Assembly (NCBI RefSeq): GCF_026262505.1
Contig: NC_067203.1
Span: forward strand, 14,024,392 to 14,088,391
Origin: Trichomonas vaginalis G3
Taxonomy: Eukaryota > Parabasalia > Trichomonadida > Trichomonadidae
Reading direction: 5' to 3'
Length of the DNA stretch: 64,000 nt
In this document: positions 1-10,182 of the stretch, piece after piece
Numbering within the stretch: position 1 is the first letter of the stretch
Layout: the number at the start of each line of letters is the position of its first letter
Position numbers and translations under genes: made by a program
Notes under the pieces: model-generated
Seen by the model: only the letters and a program-made list of their open reading frames with translations
Database searches by the model: none
Told to the model about the DNA's origin: nothing

Positions 1-144
1 CTTTTTAGGATTGAATCCTAAGGCTCTTAAAGCGGATTCAAGTTCATTTGGTTCCAAACAATTATCCGAATTGGAATCAAATGTATCGAATGCATTCTGA
101 AGGCTTTCCATCTGTTCGGGGGTAACAATTCCTTGAAAACTCAT
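1..144 (-). CDS. EF-hand protein of the centrin/calmodulin type, cut by the window edge
   Basis: The first 48 codons of a gene read leftward off the window from the ATG at 142-144. Residues 10-48 contain the start of an EF-hand pair: a helix (EQMESLQNAF) followed by a calcium loop of the form D-x-F-D-x-N-x-D-x-x-L-E-x-x-E-L, then a second helix. The D, N/S, D and E spacing matches a canonical calcium-binding loop. Centrin and calmodulin-like proteins both fit; the short N-terminus gives no way to choose. Centrins act at basal bodies, which trichomonads have, but that is inference. The remaining EF-hands lie outside the window. Confidence 0.75.
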   Translation of the reverse strand, partial: MSFQGIVTPEQMESLQNAFDTFDSNSDNCLEPNELESALRALGFNPKK

Positions 145-579
145 TTCGTTTTTCTGTTACGTTAACGTTTACAATTCTAGCAGTATTCTCACTTTTTGAT
201 CATTTTTACTTTGCGAAACAGCCAAATAATTTGCGCGTATCTAGTACTCATTATTGAGAGCTCAACCTGAGACATTATTTAAAAAAAAATCTGATGATTA
301 TAAAAAAAATTACAAGCTTTTACTCTTTTAAAAGTTATAAGTTTCGCAAAACGATATACATATAATTTCTGTGCCACTGTAATATCCAATTGCTCCTAAA
401 TTGAAGGAATAAGATATATAGAAATAAATGGAAAAAATTAAATATATTAATGAAAAATGGAAAGGTGTTGTTTGAATTAACAGCTACTATTGACTATTTT
501 AGCTGATTTTTGTATAATTGTCGAAAAATATTAGAAATATTGAGGAATCCAGATATAATTTCCCAAATAAATATATAAA
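145..579. other. gene-free spacer
   Basis: AT-rich spacer between the divergent EF-hand start and the 3' end of the next small gene. I see no convincing open frame, RNA gene or repeat in it. Confidence 0.5.
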
Positions 580-903
580 TCAATCACCTTCTAGATCATT
601 ATGCATTGCAATGTTTTCAAGAGACTTATTGGCCTTTTCAATAATCTGTTTATGAGACAAACCTTTCAAGCTTTCAATAGATTTCTTGATGTAATTTGTA
701 TGTTGCTTCTGGAATTTAATTTCTGCTGAAGTCATCTGCATAATTGCTTCGTCAGTGGATTGTGCTAATGTTTTCTCAATATTTTCTGCGTTTGGAGGAG
801 GGTCTTTCTTCGCTGCAGCTGATAATGGCTTCTTTATTGTCTTTTTCTTTAATCTTTTTGCAAAATCTATCCTTCCGTCAAGACAATCTTCTGGATTTAT
901 CAT
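580..903 (-). CDS. small Lys-rich hypothetical protein
   Basis: A 107-codon frame with ATG at 901-903 and stop TGA. I do not recognise the family. The N-terminal third is basic (KRLKKKTIKK), then a short Pro stretch, and residues about 40-107 look alpha-helical and charged (sixty-odd residues rich in K, E, Q and I), so a short coiled coil or protein-interaction helix is likely. No signal peptide and no membrane segment. It is divergently arranged to the protease gene at 1002, about 100 bp away, so the two may share a promoter region. It could be a subunit of a larger complex; nothing in the sequence says which. Confidence 0.55.
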   Translation of the reverse strand: MINPEDCLDGRIDFAKRLKKKTIKKPLSAAAKKDPPPNAENIEKTLAQSTDEAIMQMTSAEIKFQKQHTNYIKKSIESLKGLSHKQIIEKANKSLENIAMHNDLEGD

Positions 904-1001
904 TTTTGAATAAAAGAATTTTTTAAGTTACGAAATTAATAATATGCAATGAAACAAGTAAATTAATTGATTTATTTTTGCCAAATTTGCCACAAAATTT
1001 T

Positions 1002-3674
1002 ATGATTTCAATTCTCTTTTATGAAACATTAGGTCCTCTAGCTTATAATTCAAACACAATTGAAATAGGAGCAGATCCAACTTTCACTACTGTTCGCATA
1101 AGGCCACAATATCTCATTAAATTGCCTCGAAATAAAATTAATTTACTGAATAATGAAAATTATAAAGTTTTACTTACAACGAACGATTTTATAACCATTT
1201 CTACTGATAAATATCCTAATCAAGACATAATAAACAGTGCAAATTATTTTATTGAAGATTTTAATTCAAAGATTAAGAAATTCGATTACCCAGATCCAGA
1301 ATGGCCCATTTCTTTTTATGCCAACAATATTGGAGCCTATGGAGGTACAATTGGAGAAGATATCAACGTTAAAAAGGCATGGGAAAAAGGAATTTCCGGA
1401 AACAACGTAACACTTGTTATTGCTGATGATGGATGCTATACAACGCACTATGATTTTATGGACCGCTTTAATAATAATCTGAATCTTGCTTTTTCAGCTC
1501 CGTTTGACGACATCAATCCACAAGTAGAAACTGATTCTCACGGAACAGCATGCTTAGGCATGGCTGCTGCTTCATCAAATAACTACTGTTCCATAGGAGT
1601 TGCTCCAAATTCGACAATTGGCTGCCACAGGTTCGGTGCCAATGATGCTTCCATAGGTAATATCGTCAAATCACTTACTACATCATTAAATGATATTGAT
1701 GTCATATCATTTTCATGGGGAGTAGAATGTGATCCTTCATCTTCAGCTCGTTGTTACTTTTATCAAAGCCATCCTGTAGTAGATGAAGCTTTAGATAAAT
1801 CAGTCACTCAAGGAAGAAACGGCAAAGGCAGAATCATTGTTTTCGCTGCAGGAAATGAACAAGAAAACGGCCAAAATTCAAATGAGTATTTATTGAACAA
1901 AGACAGACGAGTTATCTCTGTTTCTGCATCTACATACAAAGGATCAGCTGCGTACTATACAGCACCAGGCAGTAACATCTTAGTTAACACTCCAAGTGGC
2001 GGAGATTCGAGTTTCATGGCTGGATCAGATTACACTCCAACTTTATTTACCAGTTCAATTTTCGGAGATTCCAGTTGTACTAATACTTTCACAGGGTCAA
2101 GTGCAAGCTGTCCACAAGTTGCTGGATGCTGTGCTTTGATGCTACAAGTCAATAAAGAGTTAACATGGAGAGATGTACAAATGATTTTGGCTTTAACGTC
2201 AACAATAAATGATCCTGAAAGTATCTATTGGAAGAAGAACGGAGCCGGCTATTTGTATTCCCATTACAGTGGATTTGGAAGAATCAATGTTGACTTGGCT
2301 GTAGAAACTTCTAAGAATTGGAAGAATTTACCAAAAGAAAAGAAAATTTTCTTCACAAAATTTGAAAAGTTTACATCAAATAAATTCAGAGAATTACCAA
2401 AATATGTTAATTTTACAGTAGACAGCAATGATATAAAGTTCATTGAGTCTGTTGTTGTTAATTTCATGGAAAATAATACAACAGATATAAGTTTGTTGAA
2501 GATCTGGTTAATTTCACCTTCTAAAACTGTTTCTTACTTCAAACCATTATCAAACTCAATGAAACATGTGTCTTCTAAATTGGAGTACTCTTTCACTTTA
2601 AGAGACTTCCTTGGAGAAGAAATTCAAGGAAATTGGACGATAAAAATTCAAAATGAAGATCCTTTCCAAATTTTCGAGTTTTCCAATTTCACTTTGAATT
2701 TTTATGGATGCGAAAACAAGCCAGATCTTCCTAAAATCACTAAACTAATAGGCAACAGCGAATTGAGTCCAAAAATCAATAAAAACATGACGATAAAATC
2801 CACTTCACCGGAATTTAAATGCGGAGAAATTAATTCAATTTTGATCGAAGCTGCTGAAGATTTCCAGTGGAACAATTTCCCAAGTATATCAAGCGATATG
2901 TCCATATTCAAGACATACTTCGGAAGAACACCAGCAATAGCTTTCCAAGACCCAGAATTGATCGTTAATTTCTCGATTCCTTGTATCTTCAATGATTGGT
3001 CTTCTGAAAAAGTGACAATGTCACGTTTTAGAAGGAATTACAATTACGGATTTAATGCAACAGTTCTTCATGAAAATGTTAATAATGTGACAGGAGGTGT
3101 AATTTTATCTCCAAAACCAAATTCTTTGTTTAAATCCGGAGAATCCTTTGAAATTAATTATGAACTTTGGTTGGATAACAAACAAATAGAGTCGACTTGG
3201 GATAGCAGGATCATTTTAAGACTTGTTGATGCTGACACTAAAAAAGAAATTTTCAGACGAAATGAAAATTGGAATAACGGACATATAAATGCAACAATCA
3301 ATGATAAATTCGTTTGTAAGCGCTGTTTGCTTACATTGACACCAACTACAGGTAAAATCTGTGATACAATGATTTTACCCATCAAAATTGTCAGTTCTGG
3401 ATCAACAGAAGTACCAGAGGATATTTTTTATGAAATGGGAAACTGTACTGAAGAAATTCAAGAAGATTCTGATAATTCAAGAGATTCAGGTGATGGAAAG
3501 GATGATAAAGATAAAAACAAATGGAAATTTGATACGAAGATGATTGTTTTGGTTACATTGACTGCTGTTTTCATATTGGTTATCATTATCACTTTGATAA
3601 TCTATATTGTTAAGAGACGAAGAAGAAACATCATGTCTAATAACGCATCTGCTGTTGCAGCTCTTATTTTATAA
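1002..3674 (+). CDS. kexin/furin-like subtilisin (S8) protease with P domain and membrane anchor
   Basis: An 890-residue serine endopeptidase of the proprotein convertase type. From the ATG at 1002 the triad is Asp142 (IADDG), His180 (DSHGTA) and Ser367 (TGSSAS), with the oxyanion Asn at about 285 (AAGNEQ). The order and local motifs are those of the S8 family. A P-domain-like beta region follows at about residues 475-600 (N-W-T-I-K-I near its end), which is diagnostic of kexins. There is a single transmembrane segment near residue 840 and then a basic RRRRR-type cytoplasmic stretch. The N-terminus is hydrophobic but weak as a signal peptide. The frame is open eight codons further upstream but without an ATG, so 1002 is chosen. 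Likely a surface or secretory-pathway convertase; all catalytic residues are present. Confidence 0.88.
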   Translation: MISILFYETLGPLAYNSNTIEIGADPTFTTVRIRPQYLIKLPRNKINLLNNENYKVLLTTNDFITISTDKYPNQDIINSANYFIEDFNSKIKKFDYPDPEWPISFYANNIGAYGGTIGEDINVKKAWEKGISGNNVTLVIADDGCYTTHYDFMDRFNNNLNLAFSAPFDDINPQVETDSHGTACLGMAAASSNNYCSIGVAPNSTIGCHRFGANDASIGNIVKSLTTSLNDIDVISFSWGVECDPSSSARCYFYQSHPVVDEALDKSVTQGRNGKGRIIVFAAGNEQENGQNSNEYLLNKDRRVISVSASTYKGSAAYYTAPGSNILVNTPSGGDSSFMAGSDYTPTLFTSSIFGDSSCTNTFTGSSASCPQVAGCCALMLQVNKELTWRDVQMILALTSTINDPESIYWKKNGAGYLYSHYSGFGRINVDLAVETSKNWKNLPKEKKIFFTKFEKFTSNKFRELPKYVNFTVDSNDIKFIESVVVNFMENNTTDISLLKIWLISPSKTVSYFKPLSNSMKHVSSKLEYSFTLRDFLGEEIQGNWTIKIQNEDPFQIFEFSNFTLNFYGCENKPDLPKITKLIGNSELSPKINKNMTIKSTSPEFKCGEINSILIEAAEDFQWNNFPSISSDMSIFKTYFGRTPAIAFQDPELIVNFSIPCIFNDWSSEKVTMSRFRRNYNYGFNATVLHENVNNVTGGVILSPKPNSLFKSGESFEINYELWLDNKQIESTWDSRIILRLVDADTKKEIFRRNENWNNGHINATINDKFVCKRCLLTLTPTTGKICDTMILPIKIVSSGSTEVPEDIFYEMGNCTEEIQEDSDNSRDSGDGKDDKDKNKWKFDTKMIVLVTLTAVFILVIIITLIIYIVKRRRRNIMSNNASAVAALIL

Positions 3675-3797
3675 TACACTCATATAGTTTTGTTATTTTT
3701 TTGTAAAAAATATTAAATAATCTTTTCTTTATTTATAAAGAGAAATAATGTATATTATATGTTTAAAGTTGAACAACAAGATTTATTACAATAGTGA

Positions 3798-4292
3798 TTA
3801 TATATTGACTGGCAACCACTGCATAACAAAAATAACAGATGTGAAGCCTAAGAAGCCAATTACAAATGTAGCAAGCTGGAATGCAGGCCATAAAGCAAGA
3901 ATAAAGCTAATTACTGATAATACTAAGCAGCCAACGGAAATATAAAATGGAATTGGCTGAACTTTCTCCCAATTGTCAACGTTAACACGCTGATTCTTTG
4001 GTCTCAGCCAACGTAATGTAATACTTAAGTATAAATAAAGTGATAAGAATATTCCGATTAGAATGTAAAATGTAGCCAAGAAGCTTCTATTAATTCTAGC
4101 ATCATATAACATTTTTTGACGGAAATGTGTTGCTTTGCATACGACAAGAAAGAGAACTACTGTTATAACTGTGGTTAAAATTCTTTTGATTAATTCAAAA
4201 GTTGGATTAGGTTCTGGAATAAGTGGCTTTTGCATCATTCCAGGCCTGGCATCCATAGATTCTTCAAGACGTGTATACTTACGCTGTGTCAT
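3798..4292 (-). CDS. four-segment small membrane protein, TMEM128-like at best
   Basis: A 164-residue protein from the ATG at 4290-4292. It has hydrophobic segments near residues 38-55, 73-94, 114-131 and 137-158, so it is polytopic. The last two are close together with an LWPAFQ turn. Its size and segment spacing remind me of TMEM128-like endomembrane proteins, but I see no decisive motif. An Inr-like TCATAAG lies 6 nt before the ATG, supporting this start. Its 3' end converges on the protease gene with about 120 bp between stops. Confidence 0.7.
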   Translation of the reverse strand: MTQRKYTRLEESMDARPGMMQKPLIPEPNPTFELIKRILTTVITVVLFLVVCKATHFRQKMLYDARINRSFLATFYILIGIFLSLYLYLSITLRWLRPKNQRVNVDNWEKVQPIPFYISVGCLVLSVISFILALWPAFQLATFVIGFLGFTSVIFVMQWLPVNI

Positions 4293-4293
4293 A

Positions 4294-4300
4294 CTTATGA
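4294..4300 (-). promoter_or_regulatory. Inr-like element (TCATAAG)
   Basis: Read on the minus strand, TCATA with the presumed +1 A at 4298, six nt upstream of the ATG of the small membrane protein. It matches the trichomonad initiator consensus TCA-Y-W. Assigned by position and match only. Confidence 0.45.
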
Positions 4301-4659
4301 AAAAATGTTTCTTTTATGAAAAACTTCGGAGGGGGAAAAAAAATCTCACCGAAAATTACTAATCTCAAATATGCATTTCGATTTTGAAAATAGATCAGAT
4401 ATCATAAATAGTAAAAGTTACTCCATATAAATTTACCAAAATAATAAAAGATTAGGATAAATTTCGATAACAAAGGCAAATATATGAATTCGAATTAGCA
4501 TAGTTTCCTTTAATTCTGTAAATTTAAGACGAATTTGATTCCAAACAAGCTATAATATAAATAATTTTTTAACTAATATTTTGGTTAGAAAACAAATTCT
4601 ATAATTAGACTTATATTTAAGAAGATGGAGATAAACTTTCTAAAACATATAAAAATTCT

Positions 4660-5688
4660 TCAATAATATCCAGGTTGATAGTAGTATGCGCTATAATCGG
4701 GTTGTGGATCGGCAGGTTGGCCCATTCTTGAGTAGTAGCTATCATATGCACTTCGTCTAGCATATTCATCGTAGTAAGAGTCTCTTGGATCTCTTCCGTA
4801 TCCGTCTCTTGGATCTTCAGCGTAATCTCTTGGATCTCGATAGTAATCGCGTGGATAATCTCTTGGATCACGATATGGGCGCATATCATCTGATCTGTAT
4901 GGTCGACGATAATCATCTGGATATGGAGGACGATCATCATCTCTGTAGTCTCTCCTTGGTGGAGGATTACGATCGTAATCTCTACCATCGCGCATTGGTG
5001 GGCGATCTCTGTATTCTCTCATGTCTTTAGGATCTATGAAATTTCTTGGATTTTGGACTTTGACCATCTTGCCAGTTCTGGGGTCATAGACCGTTGGATA
5101 GTAATCCTTATTCTTTTCTGGATGGCCAGCATAAACGCCATATTTATTTCTCTTATATTGCTCCCGGCCTTCCTTAGAAAGAGCGCGGCAAGCGTGAAGG
5201 CGAGTACTATGATAAACAGTTTCGCTGATCTTCTCAACGATCCCATCAATATCAGGATTATCCAGGAAAGTAACTTTTACCATTCCACGGAATTTACCAT
5301 TAGGAAGTTGAAGCATGTAAAGATCATAAACCTCGCCAAATTGAGAGAGGAAGTCAATAATTTGTAACTCGTTCATATTGAGCGGAAAACCGACAATATG
5401 AATTCTGTACATTTCATATTTTGGCTTGTTTGGCATTGGTGTTGATTCACATGATGTGTGAGCCTTTGCAATCTGCTCCTCTGTAAGATTAAGTCCTAAA
5501 CTTTGGGCTTTGAGGAATAAGTTATGAAACCGTTCAAGTCGAGCTTTCTTTTTAGTTTCATCAAGCTCAGGCTGTGGTGCTTCATCTTGCTTGACAGAAT
5601 CGGCGAGTTCGGCATCCTCTATCTTCTCATCAGTTGGCTCTACATTTTCTTCAGTGGGTTGTGGAATTTCGTCGCCTTTCTCTTCCAT
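4660..5688 (-). CDS. RRM RNA-binding protein with Asp/Arg/Tyr-rich tail
   Basis: A 342-residue protein. Residues 1-55 are acidic (many E, D, P). One RRM sits at about 95-175, with RNP2 read as IHIVGFP and RNP1 as KFRGMVKVTF, both well kept. The C-terminal 140 residues are low-complexity repeats of DYRDPRDY and DDRPPYP type, ending in Tyr-rich sequence. Such tails in RNA-binding proteins commonly drive granule formation or splicing-factor contacts; that role is inferred. The repeats leave long antisense open frames that are not genes. The start is the only ATG before the acidic region. Confidence 0.85.
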   Translation of the reverse strand: MEEKGDEIPQPTEENVEPTDEKIEDAELADSVKQDEAPQPELDETKKKARLERFHNLFLKAQSLGLNLTEEQIAKAHTSCESTPMPNKPKYEMYRIHIVGFPLNMNELQIIDFLSQFGEVYDLYMLQLPNGKFRGMVKVTFLDNPDIDGIVEKISETVYHSTRLHACRALSKEGREQYKRNKYGVYAGHPEKNKDYYPTVYDPRTGKMVKVQNPRNFIDPKDMREYRDRPPMRDGRDYDRNPPPRRDYRDDDRPPYPDDYRRPYRSDDMRPYRDPRDYPRDYYRDPRDYAEDPRDGYGRDPRDSYYDEYARRSAYDSYYSRMGQPADPQPDYSAYYYQPGYY

Positions 5689-6059
5689 TTATATACGAAC
5701 GATAAGAAATTGAATGTGGATTCGAAATATGACAGCTTTGGATTATTTTAGCATAATTAAGCGTAGCAAAATATCATTGATAAAAATTTTGCTTTCGAAA
5801 GATTTCATTTGAAGCAATATGGGTTTGATAATTTCTCAAATTTGACACTTTACAAATATCCACAGCGACAAATTTAGTCATCACCCACATTTTAGAATAG
5901 ACGCATAGCATAATGAAGTTTTTGACTCTTCTGTTAATGTGTGCCAAATAACCAAATGATTTGTTCCCATTTTGTTGAAATAAATTAACAATTTATAAGA
6001 TATCTATAATAGAAAACAAAACAGTTTATATATTAAAACATAACAGATAGCATGTGACA
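5689..6059. other. gene-free spacer
   Basis: AT-rich spacer upstream of the RRM gene and downstream of the Elongin-A-like gene. No feature seen other than presumed promoter sequence next to 5688. Confidence 0.5.
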
Positions 6060-6557
6060 TTACTTTATGTTGTATTTTTGCATTTTCCTATACAATTCAC
6101 GAAGATGTGGATTTTTCTCTGTAATTGTAGTACTTTTGGACGAAACGTAATGCCCATGTGCACGAGCTGTTCCATCCACAATTTTACTTTCTTTTTTGAC
6201 TTTTTCCACGGGTCTTGCACGAGTTTGTTCCAATTCTTCTTCTTTCTTTTTTTCAAGCATGCAATAATAGTCGTACCAGTTTTGTCCGTCAGAAAGCATA
6301 TCATCGCTAGCTTTTCCATGTAAGAATTTATTATTTACGAATTTTTTCCATGCAGAGTTAAACATTTTGTCTATTTGAATGTAATCTTTGTTAGATAGAT
6401 AAACTCTTTTCAAAACATCAACTGTTTGAATGTTGATAATGATTTCATTTGATAAATGAGGTGGGAGAAATTGCATATCTATAGTAGAACCTGAGTTGCT
6501 TAGGTATATGATCTTATTTAGGCAAATAGATTTTAGTGACTGGGTTCTATTCGCCAT
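6060..6557 (-). CDS. Elongin A-like protein (RNA polymerase II SIII family)
   Basis: A 165-residue protein. An F-box-like N-terminal part (LKSICLNKII, FLPPHL, VLKRVYLSN) is followed by a helix with WKKFV, then W-Y-D-Y-Y followed by a KKKEEELEQ helix and a short basic region. This order (box with LPxxL, WKKxC/F, WxxxYxxxxEEREKKL) is that of the Elongin A domain, which stimulates Pol II elongation and can join Elongin B/C. The cysteine usual after WKK is not seen. Family members in other eukaryotes are longer, so this is a minimal version. The call rests on pattern reading; a generic F-box protein is the alternative. Confidence 0.55.
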   Translation of the reverse strand: MANRTQSLKSICLNKIIYLSNSGSTIDMQFLPPHLSNEIIINIQTVDVLKRVYLSNKDYIQIDKMFNSAWKKFVNNKFLHGKASDDMLSDGQNWYDYYCMLEKKKEEELEQTRARPVEKVKKESKIVDGTARAHGHYVSSKSTTITEKNPHLRELYRKMQKYNIK

Positions 6558-6643
6558 TATAATAACTAGTCAATTTTTTTAGAAAATTTTCTATTTAAAA
6601 ATTTATAAATAAATAAATTTCTATTTTCAAAAACTAATGTAAA

Positions 6644-6714
6644 GCACTGCTGGTCTAATGGTAGAATTTCACCTTGCCAAGGTGGGGGTCCGGGTTCGAT
6701 TCCCGGGTGGTGCA
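6644..6714 (+). tRNA. tRNA-Gly (anticodon GCC)
   Basis: A 71-nt cloverleaf: acceptor GCACTGC pairs with GTGGTGC (two G-T pairs), discriminator A, anticodon stem TCACC/GGTGG with loop TTGCCAA and anticodon GCC at 6676-6678, T arm CCGGG-TTCGATT-CCCGG. B box GGTTCGATTCC is intact. No intron and no encoded CCA. Confidence 0.96.
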
Positions 6715-6718
6715 ATAC

Positions 6719-6732
6719 TTTTTCTTTTTTTT
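6719..6732 (+). terminator. Pol III terminator of tRNA-Gly
   Basis: Two T-runs (5 and 8 T) starting five nt after the tRNA discriminator. Confidence 0.8.
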
Positions 6733-6948
6733 CACCAACAATGATGTATGTGAAGGAATTCTAAAAGTTCAATATAATAATATGAATACTATAGTATATG
6801 ATGGCGAAGAAAATGGTTTTAGGGTCCACCGTACCAATACAGACATATACTGTTTTTGAATATCAGTCACTCAATTTTCAGGCCCACAAGACAATTTTAA
6901 AATTCCAGTGAAGAAGGGAGAAAAATCTCAAATAAAAAAAAGTCAAAA

Positions 6949-7314
6949 ATGCAGCATGATGTTTTTCGACTTATGAACCCTATCGGAATTGTTGTTCCAG
7001 AAAAACAGCCAGTATATCCTAATCCTCAACAGGAAGATGATGAATCATCAGACGATGATCATATTTCAAAGCATTCAAAGGTTGATAAAGAAGAGCTAAA
7101 AGCAAGAAATAGAAAAGCAGCGAAAAAATGGCGTGATAAAAAGGATTCAACACTACATCAATTAGCTGAAACTAACGATGACCTAAGAAAACAAGCATTA
7201 AAATTAAGAAGCGAATCTTTATCTCTTATTGCTGAAAATAGGGTTCTGGAAAGCGAACTTAGATTCTTCCAGACATTTATGACAAAAATCATGGGAACAA
7301 ACCAGAAAAAGTAG
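6949..7314 (+). CDS. bZIP transcription factor
   Basis: A 121-residue protein. An acidic linker (about residues 25-40) precedes a basic region with A-R-N-R-K-A-A-K-K-W-R-D-K-K at about 53-66, the N-x3-A/K-x-x-R spacing of bZIP DNA-binding helices. Leucine-zipper heptads follow (residues about 70-110, with L or similar at the d positions). The ASN-Ala core is RNRKAAKKW rather than the classical NxxAAxxCR, with Trp in the Cys/Ser place. Probable homo- or heterodimeric DNA-binding regulator. It lies just after the tRNA-Gly. Confidence 0.8.
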   Translation: MQHDVFRLMNPIGIVVPEKQPVYPNPQQEDDESSDDDHISKHSKVDKEELKARNRKAAKKWRDKKDSTLHQLAETNDDLRKQALKLRSESLSLIAENRVLESELRFFQTFMTKIMGTNQKK

Positions 7315-7548
7315 AAAATTTTATTGATATTTTTTATTACAGTCTTAACATGTTTGATATATAAAATTATTTATTACTATTACATATTTTCTTCTAGCTA
7401 ATATGCTATTTTGCCTTTAATTCTGTCAAAGTATCGAACAAAATATCTCTAAAACTTAGTGAGCTAGTGCTTTTTAAGTGAGCATTGAGATGAATTGATG
7501 AATGGTTGATCATTTTCTTTCATTTTTATTATTGATTTTTATTTTAAT

Positions 7549-10182
7549 ATGTCTAGTAGCGCAATAAAAAGTATGGCAGACGAAAACCAAACTCCTAGAA
7601 TCGAATATATTGTTAAATGCGTTCGAAATGATGTACCAGACAGTGAAGAAATACTTCAAGCTTTTCAAAATCGAAAAGACTGTCATCTTTTATGCTTAAG
7701 CTACTTAAATCCATCATTATTTATTGGATGTTCGGCATTTTTCGCAGATATACTTACAAAATTCGTAACTAAAAATTGGGATCAATTAGATATTCAAACA
7801 CAGAAATATTTCATTACCGCAACAGCTATTGTATTCAAGCTTGCATATCAATACATGGCATTTAATGACGAAAATGCGATTTCAATACATCAATTATTCG
7901 TTTCTATATTAATTAGATGTCTACCAAACAAATATCCAGCTGGTCTCAATACTTTACTATTCTTTGACAAAAATAATCGAATGAGTTATCATCATTCACT
8001 TCATTCTTTATATTATTTATTCCAACAAGTATTTGAATCTCAGCAAACAAGTGATGATCAGAAGGAAGTTGTTAAATCATTCATAACTCAAAATCAAGAT
8101 AAAATTATTCAAATTTTTAATTTTGCTTACGACGAAGGCTTAGATTGGCAAGCAATCTCTTATGCATCGTCATCATTGCTTTTAATGAAGGATTACATTA
8201 AGTCTACAGTCCTTAAAAATTTAATAAAATTAAATCAAACAATAAACCGTTTCATGAAGGTTGAAAACGATATAGAAAACCTTGGATCAATACTACTTTA
8301 CATATCAGCTGTTATTTCGAACTTTCCAAACAACGAATCTTTGAAAAATTATTTTGAACAATTTCTTGATGTTATACTTCACTACACTGAAAATGAGAAC
8401 CTATATTCAACATACAGCAAGGAAGTAACTGATTTCTTGATTTGTTTTCTAGTAAATCACTTTGAAATTTTTAATTTTCAAAAAATGCCAGATCTTGTTG
8501 ACAAATCAATTAAAATACTAGAATGTCTATGGGATAGTGATTTTATCTCATCTATGATCAGCTACTGTCGATTTTGGAAGACAATTCTTGAAAAATATAA
8601 CCAAATTTCAGAAAACAAGAATTTAATGGAATATTACATTAACCATCTACCAAAATATGTTGAAAAAGTACTTCCGGCCTTTCTTCCTTCAAGAGAATTT
8701 CAAGCTGAATTTCCTGAACAAATTGAGCTTGATAAGTACCTTAAAGAGTCATTCAGGCTCATATTTATTAGCAAATCTGATTGTTTGATTAATATAATTA
8801 ATGAAAAATCAAATGAATTGAAAATTGAATTTGATTTATCAACTTTAATTGCATTAACTTCAACAATTACTTCAATTTCAGAACATATTAAGCAAAATGA
8901 AGCTAATTCTAATGTTATTTCAGAAGTAAACAACCTTTTCAAGGAAATTATTGAAAAAGTCAAGGATGATGAAGAAAATTATATTGATACGATTTTGTTA
9001 TTTACTGATTTCTTGAAATCATTCCCAATTTTGTTTTCAAATGATGAAAATGATGTACAAATACTAATTGATTCGTTTAGAGTTCAGAGTGAAGCTATTT
9101 GCAAAGAAATTGTCGATTTAATGTCAATGGAAACTTCAGAAAATTGTTTAGTTCCAATGTTTCAGAAGGTTAAGTCAAATTATTATGAAATTTATTCTCA
9201 AATTACCAATAATGAGCAAAGATCGATGTCCTTATCATTACTTACTGACTACTTCATTAAAATTGATGACAAAGAGTCTATTTCAAGTGAAATTTTGTTT
9301 ATGATGTCAAAAGTTAGTGAATCAAAGGTTGACAATATGGAAGAATTGCTAAACAATGCTTTATGTCTTGAGTCAATTATGATGAATTCCTTTAATTACT
9401 GTTTAGAAAACAAAATTTTTGATAATCTTTCAACAACAGAATTCTTAAGTAAAATCTCGGAATATCTTGCTAGTGTTAGCACTAATGATGGTGAAAACAA
9501 ATCCAAATGCCTTCAATCAACTATTATCTCAATTTTGTTATTGTTTGTTAAGTCAGAAGTTAATCTTGATAAAAGTATTATTGATCATTGTAAGAATAAG
9601 CAAATAATTTGTTCAGATAAGAAACTTATTCAATATGTTTGTGATTTATATCAAAAGTCGGATCATTTTGGTATTGAAATTATAGAAGAAATTTTAGAAC
9701 TAGTACTTCTTCAGGATATTCCGCAAATTTTGAACGAATCAATTGTAAATTTGTTGGAAATAACAGTTAAAGATAAAAATGAATCCGAAATTCTATCTAA
9801 GAATGCTCAGAAAATCTTAACTAAGCTCAGTTCAATCAGAAATTCGCAAAGTTTAGATTTATATCTTTCAATAATCAAAGAAATTGACTCAAATCATCTG
9901 GGTTTCGAAGAGTTATTAGCTGATATGTTATCTTATATTTATAAATTTTATGAAAATGATCTGATTCAGAAGCAATGTGAAATTGTAAGGATTCTTCTCA
10001 TGAAATGTCAAAATGATGATAAATCTGAGTTCCTTAGCTCTATATTGCAAAGTCTATTTCAGGATGATATTGGCCATAAAAATGATATTTCAAATTTGAT
10101 TAATTGTTTAAATGATAAGCAAGAATTCTTCGTCAAATTGTCATCATTCCTCAAGTGTATGCCTATAGTTGTATCAAATTAA
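7549..10182 (+). CDS. large alpha-helical protein, possible karyopherin (exportin/importin-beta superfamily)
   Basis: An 877-residue, all-helical protein with no low-complexity tail and no membrane segment. The N-terminus has an FFADILTKFVTKNWDQL-like segment preceding an ITATAIVF helix. This resembles the first HEAT repeats of exportins (a helix, then xxKFxxxWxxL and a following helix), where Ran and the exportin-N domain lie. The rest reads as helical repeats without distinctive motifs. A HEAT-repeat transport receptor is the best guess; other HEAT/ARM scaffolds are possible. A TCATTTT Inr-like motif lies about 27 nt before the ATG. Confidence 0.45.
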   Translation: MSSSAIKSMADENQTPRIEYIVKCVRNDVPDSEEILQAFQNRKDCHLLCLSYLNPSLFIGCSAFFADILTKFVTKNWDQLDIQTQKYFITATAIVFKLAYQYMAFNDENAISIHQLFVSILIRCLPNKYPAGLNTLLFFDKNNRMSYHHSLHSLYYLFQQVFESQQTSDDQKEVVKSFITQNQDKIIQIFNFAYDEGLDWQAISYASSSLLLMKDYIKSTVLKNLIKLNQTINRFMKVENDIENLGSILLYISAVISNFPNNESLKNYFEQFLDVILHYTENENLYSTYSKEVTDFLICFLVNHFEIFNFQKMPDLVDKSIKILECLWDSDFISSMISYCRFWKTILEKYNQISENKNLMEYYINHLPKYVEKVLPAFLPSREFQAEFPEQIELDKYLKESFRLIFISKSDCLINIINEKSNELKIEFDLSTLIALTSTITSISEHIKQNEANSNVISEVNNLFKEIIEKVKDDEENYIDTILLFTDFLKSFPILFSNDENDVQILIDSFRVQSEAICKEIVDLMSMETSENCLVPMFQKVKSNYYEIYSQITNNEQRSMSLSLLTDYFIKIDDKESISSEILFMMSKVSESKVDNMEELLNNALCLESIMMNSFNYCLENKIFDNLSTTEFLSKISEYLASVSTNDGENKSKCLQSTIISILLLFVKSEVNLDKSIIDHCKNKQIICSDKKLIQYVCDLYQKSDHFGIEIIEEILELVLLQDIPQILNESIVNLLEITVKDKNESEILSKNAQKILTKLSSIRNSQSLDLYLSIIKEIDSNHLGFEELLADMLSYIYKFYENDLIQKQCEIVRILLMKCQNDDKSEFLSSILQSLFQDDIGHKNDISNLINCLNDKQEFFVKLSSFLKCMPIVVSN

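Noticed and set aside
4617-4988. Long frame antisense or out of phase to the RRM gene tail
   Set aside because: It is an artefact of the DYRDPRD repeats; the RRM frame has the domain and acidic N-terminus.
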